From contig JAGMCY010000171.1 of assembly GCA_023128965.1 (NCBI GenBank), forward strand, positions 1-23,441: 23,441 nt of DNA, written 5' to 3'. The translations under genes were made by a program, and so were the position numbers. The notes below the pieces were generated by a model. That model worked only from the letters and a program-made list of their open reading frames with translations. It had not been told where the DNA came from and ran no database searches. The DNA is from Candidatus Aenigmatarchaeota archaeon. Lineage in GTDB: Archaea; Aenigmatarchaeota; Aenigmatarchaeia; QMZP01; QMZT01. Positions 14,666 to 22,382 of the stretch are shown here, one piece after another; the first letter of the stretch is position 1; each line of letters starts with the position of its first letter.

Positions 14666-15925
14666 CTACTCCCAGCTAACGCAAGAGCTTTCCATAGGTT
14701 GATTTAAATGTTTCACAGAAACTTGGTTCAAACCAACCGCATTTGGACGCAAGAGCCCGTTTACCAGGACTCGAGTCTTGGAAATCTGGATAGAACTCAA
14801 GTTGGTGAGATTGTGAGTTTTCCGCTCCAAGACAGATTTAATAGCGATGGCAAGGCTCGCTTTTCTGTCACTGTTTACAGTCATACCACACTTCTTGCAT
14901 TTATACAATGCATAATTTCCAGACTGATGTCCATTATTCACTGCACCGCAGTGCGAACACCATTTAGAAGTGTGGTAAGCATCAACCTCATAAAGGGGGA
15001 CTTGAAACATTTCGCAATTAGATTTAAGGAATTCTTTGAATTTTCCATAAGGTATTCTATCAATCTTTCTGTTGGCTTTTTTGTTAAATTGTCCTTTTCT
15101 GCCTTTCAAATTCTTCAGTTTTTCAATAGAAATATAAGCATTATAAGACTTAGCAAGATTAACAATTTCTTTGGCAATCTGACCGCTTCTTGTCTTAACA
15201 AAATTGAATTGTTTATGCTTAAGCCGTTTAAGACTCTTCTTCGCCCTACTAGAACCTTTGTCAGCAAGGCTTTGAAGATGTGCTCTTCTTTTAAAATATC
15301 TTCTTTGCATTTTAGCAATATCTTTTCCAAAATAAACTTGTTTGACAACTTTGGAAGTTTGGATATTAAAGACAGTTACAGAAGCAAGGATAGAAGAACC
15401 TATATCCACACCGACAACATATTTCTGGTTAATTTCTGGTTTGACAAATCCTTTTTCAAGAATAACAGATATTCTACCATCTTTCAGAAAAGAAATATTA
15501 TGAAAAACCCATTCATCATTAAGAAAGAAAGTAAATCTTTTAAACTGTCTGTCGGTTTTGATAGGAATTACAAAAGATTTATAAGGAGAATAGGTAATCT
15601 TAAAACACGGATTTCCTCTTTTAGAGTTGATGTATTTGAACCATCGTTTATTAAGACGAATAGATCCATTCTTAAATCCGTTTTTTATTGTCTTTCTCTT
15701 AGCCCAAACATCTTTTCGGGCTTCCTGAATAATATCCGATGGCAAAAAGGAGGTTTTTCGTATGTTTGAATATGTTAAGTGGTGTAACTCAGTAGAAGAT
15801 TTGGCATTTGGTAAGGATTTTAAGGTTTTATTGAGGGTTCTGAGATATTCAGAAAAAAGGTTATCCAATGTTGCTGACTTTTTTGGAGTTAAATCTAAAT
15901 TATTCAAAACGATACACTTTCTCAC
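14666..15925 (-). CDS. tnpB: TnpB, RNA-guided nuclease of IS200/IS605-type (IS1341-like) elements
   Basis: TnpB uses an RNA made from the element's right end to cut DNA and helps the element persist. The 419-residue protein has a split RuvC nuclease with all three acidic residues: D174 (GVDIGSS), E268 (SIEKLKN) and D353 (NSDRKASLAI). A zinc ribbon lies between the last two (C323, C326, C343, C346 in WCSHCG and YKCKKCG). A helical region (KRRAHLQSL..KSLKRLKHKQ) separates the first two sites. It appears intact. The GTG start at 15925 is supported by GGTGAG six bases before it. No tnpA is present, so the element would need a transposase in trans. It is AT-rich (about 25% G+C at 15121-15180), unlike the acd genes. 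Confidence 0.95.
   Translation of the reverse strand: MRKCIVLNNLDLTPKKSATLDNLFSEYLRTLNKTLKSLPNAKSSTELHHLTYSNIRKTSFLPSDIIQEARKDVWAKRKTIKNGFKNGSIRLNKRWFKYINSKRGNPCFKITYSPYKSFVIPIKTDRQFKRFTFFLNDEWVFHNISFLKDGRISVILEKGFVKPEINQKYVVGVDIGSSILASVTVFNIQTSKVVKQVYFGKDIAKMQRRYFKRRAHLQSLADKGSSRAKKSLKRLKHKQFNFVKTRSGQIAKEIVNLAKSYNAYISIEKLKNLKGRKGQFNKKANRKIDRIPYGKFKEFLKSNCEMFQVPLYEVDAYHTSKWCSHCGAVNNGHQSGNYALYKCKKCGMTVNSDRKASLAIAIKSVLERKTHNLTNLSSIQISKTRVLVNGLLRPNAVGLNQVSVKHLNQPMESSCVSWE
14723..14736 (-). repeat. Perfect inverted repeat near the 3' end of tnpB, possible omega-RNA hairpin
   Basis: TTGGTT, a two-base loop, then AACCAA, inside the last codons of tnpB. The omega RNA of TnpB systems comes from this part of the element, and its scaffold is rich in short hairpins. 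A second palindrome, ATTTAAAT, follows at 14702-14709. Assignment to the RNA scaffold is inference. Confidence 0.35.
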
Positions 15926-15957
15926 ACTCTCACCAGTTATATATATGAGTATAAGAA

Positions 15958-16017
15958 TTTTTAAATTTTTCGCACTTTCTCTCCACCCTTACAGATGGGT
16001 TTTCCGTGCTGAGGTGG
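15958..16017 (+). promoter_or_regulatory. acdA promoter and ribosome binding site
   Basis: TTTTTAAATTTTT at 15958-15970 is a likely TATA region. It would place the transcript start near 15990, giving a leader of about 30 nt with GAGGTGG at 16011-16017, four bases before the ATG at 16022. This gene therefore uses a leader, whereas acdB appears leaderless. Confidence 0.5.
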
Positions 16018-16021
16018 TCAA

Positions 16022-17314
16022 ATGAGCCTCGATTCCCTCTTCCATCCAAAGTCCATCCTTCTAATCGGTTCTTCAAAGGCGAAATCCTCGAAAATAATGG
16101 TGACCCCCGAAATATTCAGGAGTGTTTACCTGAATCTCCATTCTTTTGAAGGGCATGGTTTTCTCTCGGATATAGAGAAATCCCACAAGTATCCTCCAGC
16201 TGATTTAACATTAATAACTTTGCCTCCTGAAAGGGTTTTGGAGATTTCGAAAGAACTGAAAACCAAGTTTCTCCTGATTCTCTCTGGTGGTTTCAACCAG
16301 AACCAGAGAAGAAAACTGCTGGACATTTCGAAAGGGAAGTTCCGAATACTCGGTCCGAACTCCGTCTGCGGCATGATAAACACGGAGAACGGATTGAACA
16401 CTACCTTTGAGAAAGAGTTGCGAATGAGGCCTGGGAAGATATCAGTTATCTCGCAGTCAGGAGGGGTGGGAGCGGTTTTGCTCGATTACATGATTTCGAA
16501 CAAGATAGGGATTTCGAAATTCGCGTGGGTAGGGGACATGCCCGACATAAACGAATGCGACCTTCTGGAATACATGCTGAATGACAAGAATACGAAGGTG
16601 ATTCTGCTTTACCTGGAATCCGTTAAAGAGCCGAGGAGGTTCATGGATATCGCGAAACGCTCGGAAAAGCCCATTCTGGTCTTGAAATCAGGGGTTTCGG
16701 AGGAATCGAAGAAGCGAGCGTTAACACACACGGATTCGCTGTCAACTGGTTCTGAAATCTATTCAGCCGCCTTCAAGCAGTCAGGGGTTATAGAAGTCGA
16801 AAGTGTTCGCGACCTCTTCAACTACTCCCTGATATTTGAGAGGTATAAAGAACGAAAAGTGGAGAATGTCGCTGTCGTTTCGAATACGGGCGGGTCTTCG
16901 ATAATAGCGGCGGATTTCTGCCATAAGCTTGGGTTGAATCTCGCGGAATTCTCGGAGAAAACGAAAAACGAGATCCGTAAGAAATACCCGAAACTCGAGG
17001 TGATGAATCCACTTGACATTAGGGCGGATGCAAACGGGGAGAGGTATAAATACGTTCTGGATATCGTGGTCAAGGACAAGAACGTGGATAGCGTGATCAT
17101 AATAAACCAGCTGAAATCTTGCCTGCTCAACCCTGAAGGACTCGAAACCCTGAAAAGGATCAAAACTGGGAAGGTGATAGTGAACTGCGCCCCTGGAGAT
17201 GAGGACTATCGAAAGATACGCTTCTTCCTGAGGGATACCTTCCCTATCTACAGTTCGATAGAAGACGCCGTGAAGGTTCTGAAAAAGGTTAGCGAATTCG
17301 GAAAAAGGTTTTAA
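16022..17314 (+). CDS. acdA: ADP-forming acyl-CoA (acetate--CoA) ligase, alpha subunit
   Basis: Partner of AcdB: it binds acyl-CoA and carries the phosphate on a histidine. The CoA-binding Rossmann domain starts LFHPKSILLIGSSKAKSS and is followed by LLILSGGF and ILGPNSVCGMIN. The ligase-CoA domain has ISQSGGVG, WVGDMPDINECDLLEYM and the active-site block ALTHTDSLSTG (H236; family form SHTGSLAG). A third flavodoxin-like domain follows (VAVVSNTGGSSIIAAD, MNPLDI). At 430 residues it is a little shorter than the usual 450-470; the N-terminal domain looks trimmed. Its sequence at several family positions is unusual (SVCG for CLG, DMPDI for K/R-ADI), but the catalytic His is present. Confidence 0.9.
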   Translation: MSLDSLFHPKSILLIGSSKAKSSKIMVTPEIFRSVYLNLHSFEGHGFLSDIEKSHKYPPADLTLITLPPERVLEISKELKTKFLLILSGGFNQNQRRKLLDISKGKFRILGPNSVCGMINTENGLNTTFEKELRMRPGKISVISQSGGVGAVLLDYMISNKIGISKFAWVGDMPDINECDLLEYMLNDKNTKVILLYLESVKEPRRFMDIAKRSEKPILVLKSGVSEESKKRALTHTDSLSTGSEIYSAAFKQSGVIEVESVRDLFNYSLIFERYKERKVENVAVVSNTGGSSIIAADFCHKLGLNLAEFSEKTKNEIRKKYPKLEVMNPLDIRADANGERYKYVLDIVVKDKNVDSVIIINQLKSCLLNPEGLETLKRIKTGKVIVNCAPGDEDYRKIRFFLRDTFPIYSSIEDAVKVLKKVSEFGKRF

Positions 17315-17319
17315 AGATA

Positions 17320-17350
17320 AGTTGTATATTTATAAAAAATGCTTGGGTGG
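17320..17350 (+). promoter_or_regulatory. argF promoter and ribosome binding site
   Basis: The 40-bp gap after acdA holds an AT-rich TATA-like stretch (GTATATTTATAAA, within 17322-17336). GGGTGG at 17345-17350 follows, four bases before the ATG at 17355, so argF probably has its own promoter and a short leader. Confidence 0.45.
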
Positions 17351-17354
17351 TTAA

Positions 17355-18266
17355 ATGACGAAACATTTCTTGACTCTGCTCGATTATTCCGAAAAGGAGA
17401 TAAAGCACATCCTTGAACTCGCTTTGAAGGTGAAATCCGGGGAAGTCAAGGAAAAGCTCGAAGACAAAACCTTGGCGATGATGTTCGAGAAGCCCTCGAC
17501 AAGGACAAGGGTTTCATTCGAAGTCGGGATGACGCAGCTGGGAGGGCATGCAATATTCCTGGATATGAGTACGACTCAATTAGGAAGGGGGGAGACGATC
17601 GAGGACACGGTAAGGACTATCGAAAGGTATTGCGATGTTGTGATGGCGAGAGTGAATAAACACGCGGATCTCGAAAAGATGGCTTCGGTCTCGAAAATCC
17701 CGATAATCAACGGGTTAAGTGAGAGGTTTCATCCCTGTCAAACCATGGCGGATATGCTCACGGTCTTGGAGAAGAAGGGGAAGCTCGAGGATCTGAAAGT
17801 CGTTTTCCTTGGGGACTGTGCCTTCAACATGTTCAATTCGACGATGATAGGATTTTCAAAGATGTGGTCGAATGTCGTCGCGGTCTGCCCTGACAAGAAA
17901 GAATACACCCCGAATCCCGAACTTGTTGAGAATACCAGGAAATACGCAAAAGGAAGTATAAAGATAGAGCATGACCCCGTCAAGGGGATAAGGGAAGCGG
18001 ACGTGATCCACACGGACACGTGGGTTTCCATGGGGCAGGAGGACGCGGATAAAAGGATAAAGCAATTGAAACCATATCAGCTGAATTCCAAACTGTTAGA
18101 GCACGCTAAGGAGGACGCGATAGTGATGCATTGCTTACCTGCGCATAGAGGGCACGAAATAACGGATGAGGTGGTTGATGGGCCGCAATCGGTTGTATTC
18201 GACCAGGCAGAAAACCGCTTGCATGCGCAGAACGCGATCATGTTATATTTGCTTAAAAACGTTTGA
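17355..18266 (+). CDS. argF: Ornithine carbamoyltransferase
   Basis: Transfers the carbamoyl group from carbamoyl phosphate to ornithine, giving citrulline (arginine synthesis, or the reverse for ATP from citrulline). The carbamoyl phosphate site is complete: STRTR (48-52), HPCQ (126-129) and HCLPAHRG (259-266). The amino acid side has DTWVSMG (D221), matching the DxWxSMG ornithine signature. The usual GDGNNxxNS segment is GDCAFNMFNS (153-162), a variant that keeps the second Asn but could affect substrate binding. Length (303) is normal. No other arginine gene is nearby. Two HypC-like genes start 35 bp downstream. Confidence 0.93.
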   Translation: MTKHFLTLLDYSEKEIKHILELALKVKSGEVKEKLEDKTLAMMFEKPSTRTRVSFEVGMTQLGGHAIFLDMSTTQLGRGETIEDTVRTIERYCDVVMARVNKHADLEKMASVSKIPIINGLSERFHPCQTMADMLTVLEKKGKLEDLKVVFLGDCAFNMFNSTMIGFSKMWSNVVAVCPDKKEYTPNPELVENTRKYAKGSIKIEHDPVKGIREADVIHTDTWVSMGQEDADKRIKQLKPYQLNSKLLEHAKEDAIVMHCLPAHRGHEITDEVVDGPQSVVFDQAENRLHAQNAIMLYLLKNV

Positions 18267-18301
18267 TTTTTAATTACCTAGATTATAATTAAAGTGATAT
18301 C

Positions 18302-18460
18302 ATGTGTTTCGCTCTTGTGGGGAAGGTCCTGGAATTCGATGGTAAGGAAGCAAAGGTTGATTTCGAGGGCGTTAGAAAACGCGTGAATTCCGAATTCATC
18401 AAGGTGAAAAGGGGGGATAAGGTCCTCGTTTTCAACAATTTCGTGATAGAGAGGTTGTAG
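18302..18460 (+). CDS. Very small HypC/HupF-like protein
   Basis: A 52-residue protein beginning MCFALVGKVLEF and containing VDFEGVRKRV, VKRGDKVLVFNNFVIERL. This follows the HypC pattern MCLAIPGxV, VDFGGVRRxV, VGDYVLVHxGFA. HypC is the [NiFe]-hydrogenase maturation chaperone whose Cys2 carries the iron-cyanide-carbonyl unit; Cys2 is kept here, but the IPG proline is replaced and the C-terminal tail is missing (HypC is usually 70-90 residues). The stop is followed by one base and then the ATG of the next gene, which also contains a HypC-like domain. A weak ribosome binding site AGTGAT precedes the ATG. No hydrogenase gene is visible, so the role is open. Confidence 0.75.
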   Translation: MCFALVGKVLEFDGKEAKVDFEGVRKRVNSEFIKVKRGDKVLVFNNFVIERL

Positions 18461-18461
18461 T

Positions 18462-18986
18462 ATGTTCAAGGTTTTACCGATAAAGGACAAGGAGTTGTTT
18501 TTGCGCTACGCGATTCCTTGCGGCGAGGTTCTGGTCAAGAGGGGAGAGCTCAGGGAGGAACTTCTGAAGGAATTGAACGATTCCGTGAAAAACAAGGAGG
18601 AGATCGAAACTCCGATTGAAAACGTGTTCAAGGTCGCCGCAAGGATGTGCACGATCCTCGCGAAGCAAATGGGGAAAAGCGGAATAGACTCCGAGGTTAT
18701 CCGGAGGTATTTCCTAATAGAGCATGAAAAAGCGATAAAGTGGAGAAAGCAGATCAGGCCAGACCTGAAGGTAAAGGATTGTCTGGTTTATCCCGGGAGA
18801 GTTCTAAGGGTTGACCCTGACAGGGTTCTGGCCAGAACACCTCTTGGAGAGAAATTCTTCAGGAATGATTTCGTTGAAGGATTGAGAAAGAAGGATCGGG
18901 TCAGCGTACATTACGATTACATTTCGGAAAAAATAAAAGCAGACCATGTCAATAAAATGTTAAAGAGGGGGGAACGTGAGAAATAA
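18462..18986 (+). CDS. HypC-like domain fused to an N-terminal helical domain
   Basis: 174 residues. Residues about 1-100 are helical and charged (KDKELFLRYAIPCGEVLVKRG, then FKVAARMCTILAKQMG), with no family I recognise. From residue 106 a HypC-like beta domain appears: DCLVYPGRVLRV, then DRVLARTPLGEKFFRN and LRKKDRVSVHYDYISEKI. These match in order the C-L-x-x-PG-x-V, strand, and GDxVxVHxxxxxxxL blocks. The equivalent cysteine (C107) is therefore internal, unlike HypC where it becomes N-terminal. It starts one base after the small HypC-like gene and overlaps the EamA gene by 11 bp, making a tight three-gene unit. Function unknown; the resemblance is by eye. Confidence 0.65.
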   Translation: MFKVLPIKDKELFLRYAIPCGEVLVKRGELREELLKELNDSVKNKEEIETPIENVFKVAARMCTILAKQMGKSGIDSEVIRRYFLIEHEKAIKWRKQIRPDLKVKDCLVYPGRVLRVDPDRVLARTPLGEKFFRNDFVEGLRKKDRVSVHYDYISEKIKADHVNKMLKRGEREK

Positions 18987-19884
18987 AGAATTGTTCGGGA
19001 CGATCCTCGCCTTGCTGACGGCGGTCATCAGCGGTTTCGCGATACCCGTGAACAAGATATTTGTCGTTGACCTCGATCCCACCGTCTTCACCGCTGTGCG
19101 AGCGATAATAATAGGGATTATATTCCTTTTGCTGTCATTTGCGACAAGAGGTTTCAGCAAAGAAAATCTAAAAGCAAACTGGAAATATCTCTTGTTTATC
19201 GCTGTAATAGGGGGGGCATTTGCGTTCCTATTGTTCTTCACCGGTTTGAAATTCACGACCGGGGGTAGAGCAGCCTTCCTCCACAAGACCCTTCCCTTAT
19301 ACGTCGCGATATTCGCGTTCATTCTCCTCAGGGAGAGAATCCCCAAAAAACAAATTTACGCCCTCATTATAATGCTGATAGGAACCGTGGTTTTGTTCTC
19401 AGCCCAGATAAACCCCGCTGAGTTGTGGACGAATCCGCAATGGGGCGACATGCTCATTATAGGCGCGACTATCCTCTGGGCGTTGGAGAACGTGATCGCC
19501 CGGAAGGCTATGATAAACGGTGAAAGGAACTTCGTGGTCTCCTTCGCGAGGATGTTCTTCGGTGGCATTATTCTTTTCGGTGTGGTTCTATTGCTCGGTA
19601 AATTCGATCTCCTGTTCTCGTTGTCCATACAGCAGTGGAATAATATTTTCGTTTCGACAGCGATACTTTTCGGTTACGTCCTGTTCTGGTATTGGAGCAT
19701 CCGTTACATCAACGTCTCGAAAGCCTCGACCCTTTTGCTCCTCGCTCCAGTGGTTTCGCTGGTATTAGGGGTTTGGTGGCTTGATGAACCAATCCCTGCT
19801 GTTCAACTCCTCGGCAGCGCGCTGATACTAATAGGGGCATATTTCGTGGTCGGGATAAAGAGCAGGTTTGCGACAGGGGTTTAG
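18976..19884 (+). CDS. EamA/DMT-family membrane transporter
   Basis: 302 residues forming ten hydrophobic helices in two EamA repeats (about 5-145 and 155-297), the standard layout of drug/metabolite transporters. Family features include an early ISGFAIPVNK segment, FLLFFTGLKFTTGGRAAFLHKTLPLYVAIFA at the end of the first half, and ASTLLLLAPVVSLVLGVWWLDE in the second. The GTG start at 18976 overlaps the end of the preceding gene by 11 bp and is preceded by GAGGGGGG, a good ribosome binding site, so it is co-translated with the HypC-like pair. The substrate cannot be predicted. Confidence 0.9.
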   Translation: MRNKELFGTILALLTAVISGFAIPVNKIFVVDLDPTVFTAVRAIIIGIIFLLLSFATRGFSKENLKANWKYLLFIAVIGGAFAFLLFFTGLKFTTGGRAAFLHKTLPLYVAIFAFILLRERIPKKQIYALIIMLIGTVVLFSAQINPAELWTNPQWGDMLIIGATILWALENVIARKAMINGERNFVVSFARMFFGGIILFGVVLLLGKFDLLFSLSIQQWNNIFVSTAILFGYVLFWYWSIRYINVSKASTLLLLAPVVSLVLGVWWLDEPIPAVQLLGSALILIGAYFVVGIKSRFATGV

Positions 19885-20562
19885 TTAATATTCCCTTTTT
19901 CCGAATATCCCTCGACCTATCCTGACCATGTTTGCCCCTTCCTCTATCGCTATCTTGAAATCGTCTGACATGCCCATTGACAGGTAGCGCATCTCGATGT
20001 TCGGGATTTTTTGCTTCTGAATGGAATCGAACAGGGATTTCATCTTCTTGAAAATGGGTCGCGAGTTTTCTGGGTTTTCGAAGTAAGGACCGATCGTCAT
20101 GAGCCCCTGGATTCTTATGCCTTTTAAACCTGAGATCTCCTGCAGAAAACCTTCCAGTTCGTTCTGACGGACCCCGAACTGCTTTTTCTCATCTGTGAGG
20201 ATTTGGATCAAAACGGGAATGGTCTTTCGAAGTTCAAGGGACCGCTCGCTTATCTTTCTGGCAAGCTTGATCGAATTGACAGACTGGATCATATCGAAGA
20301 GTTCGATCGACTTCGAAACCTTGTTGCTTTGCAGGTGACCGACGAAATGCTTCCTCACGTTCGAAATGTGTGGGAACTTGCTTTCCGCTTCCTGTAAGCG
20401 GTTTTCACCGATATCCGTCAATCCAGATTCTATCGCTTCCTTTATGTAATCGAGACCGAACGTTTTCGAAATTCCAACAAGAACTACCTCTTTCGTCCCC
20501 GATTTTTTTGCTGAACCTTCAATCTCTTTCCTTATACTTTCAAGATTCTCCTTTATGCCCAT
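19885..20562 (-). CDS. YggS/PLPBP-family pyridoxal phosphate-binding protein
   Basis: A fold-type III PLP protein that helps keep pyridoxal phosphate and amino acid pools balanced, without known enzymatic activity. Family blocks are present: VVLVGISKTF (PLP lysine), DIGENRLQEA, HFVGHLQSNK, IRIQGLMTIGP, and LSMGMSDDFKIAIEEGANMVRIGRGIFG at the end. 225 residues from ATG 20562 is normal length. An in-frame ATG at 20598 would add 12 residues, but a TATA box at 20596-20606 overlaps it, so the transcript would start downstream. The stop abuts that of the EamA gene (19884/19885). Confidence 0.93.
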   Translation of the reverse strand: MGIKENLESIRKEIEGSAKKSGTKEVVLVGISKTFGLDYIKEAIESGLTDIGENRLQEAESKFPHISNVRKHFVGHLQSNKVSKSIELFDMIQSVNSIKLARKISERSLELRKTIPVLIQILTDEKKQFGVRQNELEGFLQEISGLKGIRIQGLMTIGPYFENPENSRPIFKKMKSLFDSIQKQKIPNIEMRYLSMGMSDDFKIAIEEGANMVRIGRGIFGKREY

Positions 20563-20595
20563 GTCAACTACTTCATTAAATTGATTGTTAGATAA

Positions 20596-20606
20596 CATAA
20601 ATTAAT
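20596..20606 (-). promoter_or_regulatory. TATA box of the YggS-family gene
   Basis: Plus-strand CATAAATTAAT (minus ATTAATTTATG) would set the transcript start near 20577, about 15 nt before the ATG at 20562. This excludes the upstream ATG at 20598. Confidence 0.45.
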
Positions 20607-20655
20607 GGTAGTTAACCACTACAAATCAATTAAACCATATTAGAAATTAATGGTT

Positions 20656-21117
20656 CTAAACCCTTTTCGAAAGAAATTCAACGTAATCAGCCGCGTGTTG
20701 TAATGCCTTGGAAAAGCCCGGTTTCGCTCCGATAACAAGGATAGTCTTGCCCTTCTTCTTGGCGAGCTGGATCGCTGGGAGGTAGTCAGCATCCCTTGAA
20801 GCTAACGCTATTATATCGATGTTGTCATTGAATGATGCCTTCACCATATCAACCGCCACGCTAACGTCAACATCCGATTCTCTTTCCCCCGCAAGAACAA
20901 CCTTTGGTTCGAATCCCTGGTTAGCGACGGCCTCTATCAGTTTTTCAGAGGCGTACTGGTTGAGGAAAACTTTTCCAGTCACAATCCTTCCGTAGTTCTC
21001 GACCCTTTTCCTCAGCTCGTCAAGGTCTATGTTGAATTCCCTTCTTATTATGTTCGGCCCGTCCACGAAGAGGGCGAGGTTCTTCGTATCATTATCTTTC
21101 TTTTTTCTGAAAAACAT
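20656..21117 (-). CDS. NYN-domain (TIGR00288/LabA-like) protein, putative RNase
   Basis: 153 residues from ATG 21117, chosen because GGTGAT at 21123-21128 is well spaced for it; a GTG at 21126 is less likely. The PIN-like NYN fold shows conserved acidic residues in LALFVDGPNI, ESDVDVSVAVDMV and ALASRDADYLPAIQLAKKKGK, as in archaeal TIGR00288 and LabA/DUF88 proteins. Relatives are metal-dependent ribonucleases or regulators, but the target is unknown. The start MFFRKKKDND is basic. It is divergent to the geranylgeranyl reductase, sharing a 61-bp promoter region. Confidence 0.88.
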   Translation of the reverse strand: MFFRKKKDNDTKNLALFVDGPNIIRREFNIDLDELRKRVENYGRIVTGKVFLNQYASEKLIEAVANQGFEPKVVLAGERESDVDVSVAVDMVKASFNDNIDIIALASRDADYLPAIQLAKKKGKTILVIGAKPGFSKALQHAADYVEFLSKRV

Positions 21118-21132
21118 AAGTATCACCAGCGT

Positions 21133-21175
21133 GCTTTATAAATAATTTGTTTATTAAAAAGATTTAATAAGGTGT
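21133..21175. promoter_or_regulatory. Shared divergent promoter region, NYN gene and geranylgeranyl reductase
   Basis: TTTATAAAT (21136-21144) is nearly symmetric and could serve either direction. For the plus strand it sets a start near 21165, with AAGGTGT at 21169-21175 as ribosome binding site before ATG 21179. An AT-rich run at 21146-21160 provides alternatives. Confidence 0.45.
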
Positions 21176-21178
21176 ATT

Positions 21179-22372
21179 ATGTTCGAGCATCTTGAGAAGG
21201 GATACGATGTTGTCGTGGTAGGGGCGGGACCCGCAGGCTCTTCAGCCGCTAGGTTCTGCGCTGAGAAAGGTCTCAGCGTATTGGTTGTGGAGAAGAGGCA
21301 GGAGATAGGGAGTCCGAAGAGGTGTGGAGAAGGTTTGTCTAAATCAGGGACTGAAAGAATGGGGATAGAGCCTGACAAATCCTGGGTGAGCAGAACAATA
21401 AAAGGAGCAAGTGTTTACGCCCCGAACGGGAAGAAAATAACGGTTGACCTCGAAGGCCCGGAAGGCTGGGTTATTGAAAGGAAGCTTTTTGACAAGTATC
21501 TTGCGAAACTCGCCAGTCAAGCCGGAGCGAAGATCATAACAAAAACAGAGGTTTTTGGTGTGGAAAGGGAGGGAAACGGGATTGTCGCAAGGATGAGATC
21601 AGGGGGTGAAACCTTCGAAATCCCGTGTAAAATACTAGTTGTGTGCGATGGGGTGGAATCAAGGGTTGCGAGGATGCTCGGGATCGATACGACTCTTTCG
21701 CTAGCTGATATCGCCTCTTGTGCGCAGTTCGAAATGGCAGGGGTGAAGATAGACCCTGACAGAATTGAACTTTATTTCGGGAATGAAATCGCCCCGGGCG
21801 GTTATGTGTGGATATTCCCGAAAGGGGAAAACACGGCGAATGTGGGAATAGGGGTGAGGAAACCCTATTCAAAGAAGTCGGCTCTGGTTTGTCTTAAGGA
21901 TTTTATTAAAGAAAGAGGTTCCCTTCGAAAGGGGTCGGTGATAGAGGTGAACTCAGGGGGAGCTCCCGTAGGGGGTTTCCTCAAACGAATGGTCGGTGAT
22001 AATTTCATGATTGTTGGCGACGCCGCCCACCAGGTCAGTCCCATACACGGAGGGGGGATAGCGGAATCTTATGTTGCGGGGAGGATAGCGAGTGAAGTTA
22101 TCGCTAGAGCATTTGAAAAGGGAGACTTTTCCAAGAAATTCCTTTCCGAATACGAAAGGGAATGGGAGAAGCAGAGGGGGAAGAAATTGAAGAAGATATT
22201 GAAACTGAGGAAGGTTGTTGAAAAACTCAGCGATGAGGAATTGAATTGGCTGGCGGAATATTTGAAAGGGGAGGAGTTAGTGGATTTGGCAAAGGCATCC
22301 GGCTTCAAAAAGCTCGCCTTTATTTTGATGAAAAAACCGAGACTATTGGGACTGGCGAGGAAACTGATTTAA
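21179..22372 (+). CDS. Geranylgeranyl reductase family protein (archaeal ether lipid saturation)
   Basis: An FAD-dependent oxidoreductase that hydrogenates the isoprenoid chains of archaeal membrane lipids (digeranylgeranylglycerophospholipid reductase type). The Rossmann motif VVVVGAGPAGSSAA is near residue 12-25, PKRCGEGLS holds the conserved cysteine, VVCDGVES is the mid FAD motif, and VGDAAHQVSPIHGGGI the late one. 397 residues is the usual length. The C-terminal 60 residues are helical and basic (EKQRGKKLKKILKLRKVV), plausibly contacting the membrane. The start is set by AAGGTGTATT before the ATG. A bacterial-type member of the same family would act on chlorophyll or menaquinone; archaeal context favours lipids. 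Confidence 0.92.
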   Translation: MFEHLEKGYDVVVVGAGPAGSSAARFCAEKGLSVLVVEKRQEIGSPKRCGEGLSKSGTERMGIEPDKSWVSRTIKGASVYAPNGKKITVDLEGPEGWVIERKLFDKYLAKLASQAGAKIITKTEVFGVEREGNGIVARMRSGGETFEIPCKILVVCDGVESRVARMLGIDTTLSLADIASCAQFEMAGVKIDPDRIELYFGNEIAPGGYVWIFPKGENTANVGIGVRKPYSKKSALVCLKDFIKERGSLRKGSVIEVNSGGAPVGGFLKRMVGDNFMIVGDAAHQVSPIHGGGIAESYVAGRIASEVIARAFEKGDFSKKFLSEYEREWEKQRGKKLKKILKLRKVVEKLSDEELNWLAEYLKGEELVDLAKASGFKKLAFILMKKPRLLGLARKLI

Positions 22373-22382
22373 TTCTTAAAAA

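Larger units (their letters stand above)
14656..15950 (-). mobile_element. IS605-family TnpB-only element inserted between divergent acdB and acdA (ends approximate)
   Basis: The acd genes face away from each other. The DNA between them consists of the acdB TATA box (14651-14660), tnpB, and the acdA promoter (15958-15970). The element must therefore end close to both, within about 15 bp of the tnpB stop on one side and about 35 bp of its start on the other. IS605-type elements make no target duplications and have hairpins in place of inverted repeats. Candidate hairpins are at 14723-14736 (a perfect 6-bp stem, two-base loop) and an imperfect CTCA/TGAG pair near 15926-15950. Exact ends cannot be fixed by eye. 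Confidence 0.6.

Noticed and set aside
14708..15769. Long open frame on the plus strand opposite tnpB (353 codons)
   Set aside because: Its translation is low-complexity Phe/Ser/Leu-rich sequence, and the opposite strand encodes a complete TnpB with all catalytic residues.
20563..20598. ATG at 20598 as the start of the YggS-family gene
   Set aside because: The likely TATA box overlaps it, and the extra 12 residues do not resemble the family.
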